NCBI GenBank assembly: GCA_013152135.1
Contig: JAADGX010000109.1
Coordinates: 1 to 7,456 of the forward strand
Reading direction: 5' to 3'
DNA length: 7,456 nucleotides
Source of the DNA: Chlorobiota bacterium
Lineage (GTDB): Bacteria > Bacteroidota > Ignavibacteria > SZUA-365 > JAADGX01
Shown here: positions 1 to 6,520 of the stretch, in pieces
Layout of the letters: every line of letters starts with the position of its first letter
How positions within the stretch are numbered: position 1 is the stretch's first letter
Position numbers and translations under genes: made by a program
The notes under the pieces: model-generated
Database searches by the model: none
What the model saw: the letters and a program-made list of their open reading frames with translations, nothing else
What the model was told of the DNA's origin: nothing

Positions 1-1527
1 CTGATTGCTCTCGCTGCCGTGGCCGTATTCACGTACGGTCATTTCGTATCCGGAGATTGTTATGGATACGATGAAGCGGATTACATGTACGCGGCGTCGA
101 AAGGGTTATGGGTGAATTACCTCGATGCCGGAACCATCCCCGTCACTACGTTCATTGAGATGGGGCGCCGGTACGGCATGGAGAAGCAAAAGCGAACGAC
201 CCTCGCGGAATTCATTCGTTCCTCCGATGACGTTTCCTTCTATCGCCATTACCACGGTCCTCTGTACCATTACGGACTGATATTGACCCGCGCGTTGTTC
301 GGCAACAGGGAGCGAATCATACGGTGGTATTCATTGGCCATTCTTCTCGCCAGTGTACTCGTGGTATTTCTCCTTCTCCGCTTCCTGTTGGTAAAAAACG
401 ATTTCCTGGCGGCGTTACTGCCCGCCGTGTTGCTGCTGTTCAGCCGCAACAACATCATTGCGTCCGCCCACGTAACGCCGCACGGCTTGTACGTGCTGCT
501 CGTCATCGTTACGCTGGTTTTCTTGGCGAAGTACCTGGCGACCAGTGACACCCGGTACTGGTACGTTACCGTCGTTGCCGCCGCTCTCAGCTTCATTACC
601 ATTGAATTCGCACTCCTGCTTGTAGCTTCGCTCGTGGTATGTCTCTTCGTGGCGCGCAGGGAATTATTTTCCCGGTGGACGTCGCGCCAGTACCGCGTCT
701 TCATCCTGAGGTCCATCCTGCTGTTCGTAGCGGTCGTGGTGGTTTCCTGGCCGGGTTCGATCGTGAAGCTCACCATCTTCAAGAATTACATGTTCTTTAC
801 TTACTACGCCGTCGTTCGTGGGGGCGAATACGGAGACCAGACGTTCCTGGAGGCGTGGGGCGAGCGCATCGCCGCCGCGCCGGTTGAATTCACCGTCGTT
901 ATCATCGCTTTGCTGTTGGCGGTGAAACTCGTTTCCCGTGACAGGAAGCTCCTTCCGTTCCTGGTCTATCCGGGGTTTGTGTTCCTGACCACGATTCGCA
1001 ACACCTCGCAGTCGCCGATGTACATCTCGTCGTTCCTGCCGCCGCTGTTCATCCTGAGCGGCATCGTCTTTGCCGCGTACACGCGCCGTTTGAAGCCCGC
1101 CCTGAAAGCGGTTCCCGTCCTCCTGGTCGCCGGGGCGCTGGCGTCGTTCACCTATCTGAAGACGATCCCGGAATACCGTGAAATCGCCGGGAGCAGCGCC
1201 TTGCGGAGTGTCGTTGCTTTTACGCACGAGCTCGTCGATGAGAAGAAACCTGTTCTCGTGGACCGCGACCTTCTCCCGACGCTGCATTTCTATTTTCCCG
1301 AGAAGAAGTTCAGGTCTTTCTCGGAGGAATCCGGGGACAACAGGAACATTATTGACATGATTGCCCGTTTTCACATGAGCGGTGTTCTCGTGGCGACTGA
1401 CGAGCGAGGCATGCGCGAATTGGAACGACAACTGGGAAAAGAGTATTCCTTTACGCATCATTTCGTCTCGTACATGGAGGAAGCAAGAAAAACCGTGTTA
1501 TACTATGAAATCGGAACAAAACCATGA
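1..1527 (+). CDS. GT-C fold membrane glycosyltransferase, PMT/ArnT-like (GT39-type), 5' partial
   Basis: Probably transfers a sugar from a polyprenyl-phosphate donor to an acceptor on the periplasmic side of the inner membrane. The frame is open to base 1 (residues L-I-A-L-A-A before a possible GTG at 19). That stretch is part of the first membrane helix, so the true start lies upstream and the GTG is unlikely to be it. After this helix comes a hydrophilic loop with an Asp-Glu pair (codons 70-75, context YGYDEADY), the position of the catalytic acidic motif in GT-C enzymes. A loop FYRHYHGPLYHY (238-273) resembles the H-x-P-L segment of the family. About nine further hydrophobic segments follow, up to about 1160. 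The last ~110 residues (about 1195-1524) are hydrophilic and probably form a small periplasmic domain. The stop overlaps the start of the GT2 gene as ATGA. Class is fairly sure; sugar and acceptor are unknown. Confidence 0.8.
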   Translation: MIALAAVAVFTYGHFVSGDCYGYDEADYMYAASKGLWVNYLDAGTIPVTTFIEMGRRYGMEKQKRTTLAEFIRSSDDVSFYRHYHGPLYHYGLILTRALFGNRERIIRWYSLAILLASVLVVFLLLRFLLVKNDFLAALLPAVLLLFSRNNIIASAHVTPHGLYVLLVIVTLVFLAKYLATSDTRYWYVTVVAAALSFITIEFALLLVASLVVCLFVARRELFSRWTSRQYRVFILRSILLFVAVVVVSWPGSIVKLTIFKNYMFFTYYAVVRGGEYGDQTFLEAWGERIAAAPVEFTVVIIALLLAVKLVSRDRKLLPFLVYPGFVFLTTIRNTSQSPMYISSFLPPLFILSGIVFAAYTRRLKPALKAVPVLLVAGALASFTYLKTIPEYREIAGSSALRSVVAFTHELVDEKKPVLVDRDLLPTLHFYFPEKKFRSFSEESGDNRNIIDMIARFHMSGVLVATDERGMRELERQLGKEYSFTHHFVSYMEEARKTVLYYEIGTKP

Positions 1528-2255
1528 CCGTTCTCCCTCGTCTGCTTACCATCGTCATTCCCGTTTTCAACGAGGAAAGGTTCATTGACGTGATCCTTGA
1601 TCGCGTTCTCAAAACCGATTTATCGAAACTCGGACTGGACAGGGAGGTCATCATTGTCGACGATCATTCGACCGACGGCACGGGGGAGCGATTACGGGAG
1701 TGGGAAAGCCGAAGCGAAGTGCGGATCATTCGCCACGAACGCAATATGGGGAAGGGCGCCGCTCTCCGGACAGGGTTCGGCGAAGCCGCGGGGGACGTCA
1801 TTCTCGTGCAGGACGCCGACCTGGAATACAATCCGGTTGACTACCCGAAGTTGCTTGAACCCATCATCTCCGGCGAAGCGGATGTCGTGTTCGGCTCGCG
1901 GTTCGCCGGTGGAGAGCCTCACAGGGTCCTGTACTTCTGGCACTACTTCGGCAACAGAATACTGACCCTGTTTTCCAACATGTTTACCGATCTGAACCTC
2001 ACCGACATGGAGACGTGTTACAAGGTGTTTCGCGCGGAAGTGCTGCGGAACCTGACCATCCGTGAAAACCGCTTTGGTATTGAACCTGAAATCACCGCCA
2101 AGGTCGCCCGTCTTGCTCGCAACGGAGATTGCCGTATTTACGAAGTGGGAATTTCGTATAGCGGCAGAACGTACCAGGAGGGGAAAAAAATTACCTGGAA
2201 AGACGGCATGCGCGCCGTGTACTGCATCTTGAAGTACAACCTGTTCCGCTCTTGA
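1524..2255 (+). CDS. GT2 family glycosyltransferase, polyprenyl-phosphate-sugar synthase-like (DPM1/DPG-like)
   Basis: A cytoplasmic GT-A fold enzyme of 243 residues that likely transfers a sugar from a nucleotide donor, plausibly to undecaprenyl phosphate. Motifs in order: VIPVFNE (11-17), VDDHSTDGT (45-53), NMGKGAAL (74-81), the metal-binding D-A-D within VQDADLEY (95-102), GSRF (124-127), a TDMETCYKVFR segment (160-170), and FGIEPEIT (184-191). These are characteristic of the DPM1/DPG-synthase-like GT2 subfamily. There is no C-terminal membrane pair of the GtrB/ArnC kind, so it would be soluble or peripheral. The ATG overlaps the preceding stop by 4 nt. Only a weak GGA lies 8 nt upstream, so translational coupling is likely. 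Pairing with a GT-C enzyme suggests it makes that enzyme's lipid-linked donor (inference). The stop lies inside a 17-bp tandem duplication. It could instead be a general GT2 enzyme adding one residue to a repeat unit. Confidence 0.88.
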   Translation: MTVLPRLLTIVIPVFNEERFIDVILDRVLKTDLSKLGLDREVIIVDDHSTDGTGERLREWESRSEVRIIRHERNMGKGAALRTGFGEAAGDVILVQDADLEYNPVDYPKLLEPIISGEADVVFGSRFAGGEPHRVLYFWHYFGNRILTLFSNMFTDLNLTDMETCYKVFRAEVLRNLTIRENRFGIEPEITAKVARLARNGDCRIYEVGISYSGRTYQEGKKITWKDGMRAVYCILKYNLFRS

Positions 2256-2271
2256 ACCTGTTCCGCTCTTG
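2238..2271 (+). repeat. Perfect 17-bp tandem duplication across the GT2 stop codon
   Basis: The unit AACCTGTTCCGCTCTTG occurs at 2238-2254 and again, directly adjacent, at 2255-2271. The match continues for two more bases (AA). Copy 1 encodes the last residues N-L-F-R-S and, with the next base, the TGA stop. Copy 2 is entirely downstream of the stop, so the protein end is unaffected. The core TTCCGCTC also appears a third time at 2334-2341, inside the end of the opposing flippase gene. A simple replication-slippage duplication is the likeliest origin; no function is implied. Confidence 0.9.
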
Positions 2272-2296
2272 AATCCCCGTTTTCAGGGCGCATCAC

Positions 2297-2332
2297 GACC
2301 GCACGTTGTCTGGATCGAAGGCGGTTGTTTTA
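2297..2332 (+). terminator. Weak candidate hairpin at the end of the plus-strand unit
   Basis: GACCGC (2297-2302) can pair with GCGGTT (2321-2326), five Watson-Crick pairs plus one G-T, followed by GTTTTA on the plus strand. The 18-nt loop is long and the T-run short, so this is a poor intrinsic terminator. It is the only candidate I see in the 74-bp gap between the convergent genes. The rest of the gap (2256-2329) holds duplication copy 2 and nothing else I recognise. Confidence 0.2.
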
Positions 2333-3820
2333 CTTCCGCTCCTGGCCAAGCATGGATCGCAACTGCGATTTCCACAAGTCGTATTCATCGCGCGTGAAAA
2401 AACGAAACGCGAATATCGCCGTCCCGAAGACGAACAACACGATGATGCTTGAGAACATCGGGTATGACGCGCTGAAAGAAAACATGATCGCGATCAGGAC
2501 CAGGGCGAGAATCACCGCTTTTATCAACATTCCCGTGCTGCGGATCGACAGGCCCCGCCGGGAAACGCTCCAGAGATACGCCAGGCCCGCGACCACGGCC
2601 AGAAGCTTCGCTATGCTGGCACCGGTCGCCGCGTAGTCGTGCACCAGGAAAAACCCCGCAACGATACTTACCGAAGCCATGATGGCGGTGAAAACGGTGT
2701 TGCGGTGTTGAAACCCTCGCGCGTTGTTCATCTCGACCAGGAAGAGGTTGATGGAGAGAGGAAAGAATACCGCGAAGAGAATAATCATGGGATTGATGGC
2801 GTCGTCGAATTCCGTGGGAAACACGAGATGAATAAGACGCTCGGCGTTGAAAGCTCCCAGGATCGCGAGAATCATCCCGCCCAATACGATGGTTTTGATG
2901 CCGAACGAAAAAATCGTGCTCGTCTTTTGTCGTTCTTCCTCCGAATGCGAGATGCTGGCACGGGCGAAGAACGGCGCCGCCGAAATCGCGATGATCGTGG
3001 GAAACATGGCAAGCGGGGTCATGATCTTCAGCGCGGCGTTGTACACGCTGACAGCGGCGTCGGTGTGAAACAGTTTCAAATAGATGGAATCGATGCTCTG
3101 GTGCAACGCGTTGAGCAACAGGAAAACGGCCAGGGGCGCCGACTCGCGCAGGAGTTTCCGAATCGATTGCCGTTGTATGCGAACGGGTTCCACGTTGACG
3201 GTCTTCAACTTTTGAAGCGTCAGCCAGAGAAGAATTATGCCGCCCAGGATGTTGGCAACCGTGTACATCATCATGGCGCTGAGACTGTCCAGGAACAAGG
3301 CGGGCAGGAACAGGACGAGGCAGAGCAGCACGATGGAATCAAACGCCGCCAGGAGAGTCGGGATGCCCATGAGCGATTGAGACCGGAAAAACGCCTCCAG
3401 TGTTCCCCGGAGAACCGGGACTTTCGACGAAATGAAAACATTCATCATCATGACATTGAGAACCATCATGAATTGCCAGCTCGGGTAGAGCAAGTACCCG
3501 ATGACGTTTGCGAGAACGAGGGTCGGGACGAGCAGGAGGAGCCTGGTGACGCTCGCTTCCAACAGGATACTGGCGCTGCGCCGGGGGTTGATGGCCATCC
3601 AGCGCATGATGATGGGGCCCATGCCGAAATCCGCCAGCATGCTGGTCAGGGCGGTAATCTGGATGGCGAGGGAGAAAACGCCGTAGGGATCTTTTCCCAT
3701 GAGACGGATCATCCAGATGATGGCGAAAAAGCTGGCGAGCGAATTCACGCCCTGGGCGACGGCGGAAATCAACCCCTGGGAAAGAACGCCCGTGGCGCGC
3801 GACCGAATTCCACCGCTCAT
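2330..3820 (-). CDS. wzx: Wzx-type polysaccharide flippase (MOP superfamily)
   Basis: Translocates the undecaprenyl-pyrophosphate-linked repeat unit from the cytoplasmic to the periplasmic face of the inner membrane. The 496-residue protein is hydrophobic throughout, with roughly 12-14 helices, the usual size for the family. The N-terminal half has the typical flippase stretch YGVFSLAIQ (46-54), then ADFGMGPIIMRWMA (63-76). The second half repeats the fold, with ESAPLAVFLLLNALHQSIDSIYL (starting at 226) and VYNAALKI (259-266). A polar tail of about 24 residues is predicted cytoplasmic. ATG at 3820 overlaps the upstream gene's TGA as ATGA; no Shine-Dalgarno is visible, so coupling is likely. 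It is the last gene of the minus-strand unit and ends in TAA facing the GT2 gene. Distinguishing Wzx from other MOP exporters rests on the adjacent wzy-like and wzz-like genes. Confidence 0.88.
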   Translation of the reverse strand: MSGGIRSRATGVLSQGLISAVAQGVNSLASFFAIIWMIRLMGKDPYGVFSLAIQITALTSMLADFGMGPIIMRWMAINPRRSASILLEASVTRLLLLVPTLVLANVIGYLLYPSWQFMMVLNVMMMNVFISSKVPVLRGTLEAFFRSQSLMGIPTLLAAFDSIVLLCLVLFLPALFLDSLSAMMMYTVANILGGIILLWLTLQKLKTVNVEPVRIQRQSIRKLLRESAPLAVFLLLNALHQSIDSIYLKLFHTDAAVSVYNAALKIMTPLAMFPTIIAISAAPFFARASISHSEEERQKTSTIFSFGIKTIVLGGMILAILGAFNAERLIHLVFPTEFDDAINPMIILFAVFFPLSINLFLVEMNNARGFQHRNTVFTAIMASVSIVAGFFLVHDYAATGASIAKLLAVVAGLAYLWSVSRRGLSIRSTGMLIKAVILALVLIAIMFSFSASYPMFSSIIVLFVFGTAIFAFRFFTRDEYDLWKSQLRSMLGQERK

Positions 3821-5283
3821 GTCGAAGAGGTTCGGGGCTTGATGATGTTCAGTTCACGACTCCAGACTTCGAACATGCCCCAGATGACGGCGAAAATGAG
3901 AGCAGGCTGACGTCCGAAAAACTGGTTGATGGTCACGGAGATGGCAAAAATCCCGACGGTGATGGCGACGCCCGCCGCCGCCAGCGCCTGCCATTGGAAG
4001 ATCAATCTGGGAGGCAAGTCCTTGCGGGTCGCGAGACGCCGGATAATGAGCACGCCTTTGCGGTAAAAGAACAAGTAGGAACCAAGGAGGAAAATCGATC
4101 CGACGATTCCGAAATGAAAGAGCATCCAGGGATAGCCGTTATGTGTCCAACTGGTCTCGTTTATTTGCTTGGTGAAGAAATTATGATACCTGACCGTTGT
4201 CGCCAGTCCGGTTCCGACCACGACGCTGTTGCCCATTTTCTTCAGCGCCGCGCGCGCTTCAATGTTTCGATTGATAATGGAAGGGTCGCTGAAATACCGT
4301 TCGACGGACACGAACCTTGCCGTCACGGACGTGAGAATGGCCTCGAAGGAGATCACCTTTCCGAAGAAACTGGAGAAGATGATGAACCCTCCCAGCATCG
4401 AGAGCGCCAGGTACGTCGATGCCCGTTTCCAGTACTTCATTCCGAGGTAGAATCCCATCACGACGAATCCGATGAGAATCGCCACCCAGATCGTGCGGTA
4501 AAAGGTGATGGCCGCTGCAAGGGTGGAAGTGACGAATACGAAAGCGGAGGGCAACCACATGCGCAGGCGGTATGAACTGACGAGCAGGCTGAAGGCGATG
4601 ATCACGAGCGCGAAGATCAGGAAGTAGCTTTCGGACTGCCTGCTCGCGCCAACCTCCCATTGGGCGACCACGTTTACCAGCTTCTCCCGGTACAGGAAGA
4701 TGTTCTTGATGGAAATCGAAGCCAGGGCGGGCACCAACGCGATAACGAGAAGCTTCTGTCGCGTGCGCGTCGTAAACGCGTTGGAAATCGGGATGAAGAG
4801 GAGAGGGCTGCCCATGACCGTGATTTCCCTGGTCAGGATGTACGGATCGGCGCCGTTCATGAGAGAAAACGGGATCATAACCATGATCTGGATCATGAAC
4901 AGAACGTACATGATTCCGCCTATCGACCAGTGAATCGGTTTGCGCATAATGACGATGCGATGAAAGAACCACCATAGCAGACCGCCGTAGAACAGGGTTG
5001 CATGGAGGATCTCCAGGAGGGATAGTTCGTCCGTTCCATGCCAGAAAATCGGCAGGTACCCGAGGATTACCGCCAGTACCCAAACGACTTCGCTGCGCAG
5101 GATAAGGACGAAAAAGACGGCGCCGATGATGGCAAACGCGGCGTACATTTCCAATCCCATGCTGAAGGAAAGGGCAATAAACCCCAGCACCACGGCGAGA
5201 AATCCCCCGCCGAGCCACCACGGTACGGGCGCGTCCGCGCTGTGCGCGTGTTGATTCCAGATATACTCCAGGGTTGCTTTCAC
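3817..5283 (-). CDS. O-antigen polymerase/ligase-like membrane protein (Wzy/WaaL family)
   Basis: A 488-residue protein with about 11-12 hydrophobic segments. It probably polymerises lipid-linked repeat units in the periplasm (Wzy) or attaches finished chains (WaaL/ligase). Family landmarks are a helix carrying FYRTIWVAIL (261-270, R263), then a large periplasmic loop at about 310-390. That loop contains NRNIEARAAL (338-347), a VGTG turn (356-359), THNGYPW (380-386, conserved His-Asn) and FGIVG (391-395). This is the Wzy_C/O-antigen ligase pattern. Start is GTG at 5283, the second codon after an in-frame TGA that is also the stop of wzz. The next internal Met is residue 42, inside the first helix region, so GTG is the sensible choice. 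There is no Shine-Dalgarno. Polymerase is favoured over ligase because flippase and chain-length genes flank it, but sequence alone does not settle this. Confidence 0.82.
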   Translation of the reverse strand: MKATLEYIWNQHAHSADAPVPWWLGGGFLAVVLGFIALSFSMGLEMYAAFAIIGAVFFVLILRSEVVWVLAVILGYLPIFWHGTDELSLLEILHATLFYGGLLWWFFHRIVIMRKPIHWSIGGIMYVLFMIQIMVMIPFSLMNGADPYILTREITVMGSPLLFIPISNAFTTRTRQKLLVIALVPALASISIKNIFLYREKLVNVVAQWEVGASRQSESYFLIFALVIIAFSLLVSSYRLRMWLPSAFVFVTSTLAAAITFYRTIWVAILIGFVVMGFYLGMKYWKRASTYLALSMLGGFIIFSSFFGKVISFEAILTSVTARFVSVERYFSDPSIINRNIEARAALKKMGNSVVVGTGLATTVRYHNFFTKQINETSWTHNGYPWMLFHFGIVGSIFLLGSYLFFYRKGVLIIRRLATRKDLPPRLIFQWQALAAAGVAITVGIFAISVTINQFFGRQPALIFAVIWGMFEVWSRELNIIKPRTSST

Positions 5284-5286
5284 CGC

Positions 5287-6486
5287 TCAGGACGATTTTT
5301 TGAATTTCATTGCGTCGAGTACACGTTTCCATTCTCCGGGATAGAGGGCGGCGTAGTAGCGCAGGCGTTCGCGAATCAAAACCAGGGCCATGCTCAAGAC
5401 AAGCACCGAGAAGCCCGTCAGGAGGATGATGATCGATCGGTGCGGACGATCCTTGCTCTCCGGCGGACGGGCGATATCGAGCGGAACCAGCATGGTCATC
5501 TGCTTCTGTTCTTCGATCAGCGATTGCTGGTACATGGGGAGCAGGAACCCCTGGAGTTTGCTCAGCACCTCGATCTCCCGGTACAAGCGGAAGTACGTCA
5601 CGGCCTCGTCGGGAAGATTGTTGAAGTCCGTGCCGAGCAGCGCCTTGAGGTCCGCGCCCTGGAAGCCCTTGATCTGTTTCTCGAGCTCCTCGACCGCCAC
5701 GCGGGCGGTTTGAACGTCGGCATCATCCGGGCCGAGGCGGCGCTCCAGGATGCCAAGGTAAACTTTCTGCAGGCTGAGGCGGGCCTGGACGTCGCCCGCG
5801 GCTTTCACCGCCGCCTGGATCTGCTCGGGGAGGGAATAGAGCTTTGTGCGCTTCTGGAACACGGCGAAGCTGTCTTCAAGCGCGTTGAGGCGCTTCATGG
5901 TCGTGTTGTACTGGAGTTCCATGAACTTCCGGTTGGAACGGGCTTCGGTGGCGTTCATCCGGGTGCTGATTTCGTTCAGGTTCTTGAAGAACGCATTGGC
6001 CATGTCCGCCGCACGCCGCGGGTCAGTATCCCAAACGGAGATGACAACGCTGCCTACCTCGGTGAATTCAAATTCGGAGTTGTTGCGTAGAGCCTGCAGC
6101 GCTTTTTCCATCGAACTGTCCCGGATATCGTAAACGTGGATGAGGTCGAATTCCTTTACGATGCGTTCACCCATGGATTTGCTCTTCAGGATGGCCAGGA
6201 AGCTGTACTGGCCGCTGGATCCGGACCCGATACCGCTGAGCCCGAATGTTTTCAGCGTGGACGAAAGGCCGGTTGCCACCTGTTCGAACAGGCTCTTTTG
6301 TCGTTGCGGCGGCAAAAACGTTGCCGAGGCTTTATACCAGTTGGGACTGGTGAAAGCGAACACCGCGGCGACGATGGCGGCCAGAAGAAAACTCACGACC
6401 AGGAATCGCCAGTGCCGCAGGAGTACGAAAATAGATCTGATGAAGGGGCGGTTCTGTTCTTCCGGGTATGATTCTGGAACCTGCAT
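5287..6486 (-). CDS. wzz: Wzz-type polysaccharide chain-length regulator
   Basis: A polysaccharide co-polymerase that sets the length of Wzy-made chains. Layout of 399 residues: a short cytoplasmic N-terminus (1-27, including FIRSIFVLLRHWR), TM1 at about 28-45, then SPNWYKASATFLPP opening the periplasmic domain as in Wzz proteins. A Gly/Ser-rich stretch (about 80-92) is followed by SFLAILKSKSMGERIV (95-110), and a long helical, charge-rich region, probably coiled coil, covers about 170-315. A proline motif, ARPPESKDRPHR (339-350), precedes TM2 (351-370), and a 29-residue basic cytoplasmic tail ends in KKSS. No Walker A/B motifs are present, so it has no fused tyrosine kinase domain. The ATG at 6486 is the only usable start after the in-frame stop upstream. 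It is preceded by AAAAACC rather than a Shine-Dalgarno. It lies 34 bp after the upstream GT-C gene and 3 nt before the polymerase gene. Confidence 0.9.
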   Translation of the reverse strand: MQVPESYPEEQNRPFIRSIFVLLRHWRFLVVSFLLAAIVAAVFAFTSPNWYKASATFLPPQRQKSLFEQVATGLSSTLKTFGLSGIGSGSSGQYSFLAILKSKSMGERIVKEFDLIHVYDIRDSSMEKALQALRNNSEFEFTEVGSVVISVWDTDPRRAADMANAFFKNLNEISTRMNATEARSNRKFMELQYNTTMKRLNALEDSFAVFQKRTKLYSLPEQIQAAVKAAGDVQARLSLQKVYLGILERRLGPDDADVQTARVAVEELEKQIKGFQGADLKALLGTDFNNLPDEAVTYFRLYREIEVLSKLQGFLLPMYQQSLIEEQKQMTMLVPLDIARPPESKDRPHRSIIILLTGFSVLVLSMALVLIRERLRYYAALYPGEWKRVLDAMKFKKSS

Positions 6487-6520
6487 GGTTTTTATGAATG
6501 CTGGTGAATGAAAAGAATTA

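Noticed and set aside
1499..1504. TATACT resembling a -10 promoter element just before the GT2 gene
   Set aside because: It is inside coding sequence, has no matching -35 element at the right distance, and the two genes overlap as an operon.
2256..2636. The GT2 reading frame stays open for about 126 codons after its TGA, suggesting possible readthrough
   Set aside because: Most of the extension is antisense to wzx and encodes a basic, motif-free peptide. The GT2 domain is complete at the TGA.
2639..3910. 423-codon open frame on the plus strand opposite wzx
   Set aside because: It lies antisense to a clear flippase. Its translation is dominated by Glu, Arg, Gln, His, Asp and Gly with no recognisable motif, which is what the complement of a hydrophobic membrane protein gives in GC-rich DNA.
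5296..5301. A6 run (minus strand) near the end of wzz as a possible frameshift site
   Set aside because: The downstream gene is already in the same frame, so a shift would lead away from it; no supporting downstream structure was seen.
4259..5332. 357-codon minus-strand frame within the polymerase gene in another frame
   Set aside because: It is rich in Arg, His and Pro with no membrane or domain pattern, while the overlapping 488-residue frame has clear O-antigen polymerase/ligase landmarks.
5038..6090. 350-codon open frame on the plus strand opposite wzz and the polymerase gene
   Set aside because: It spans antisense across two well-supported genes and their junction, is charged and low in complexity, and has no family motif.
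6487..6520. AT-rich 34-bp gap before wzz with two CATTCA repeats (minus strand), considered as a promoter or operator
   Set aside because: It is too short, with no -35/-10 pair or dyad symmetry that I can support; wzz is more simply read as part of the upstream operon.
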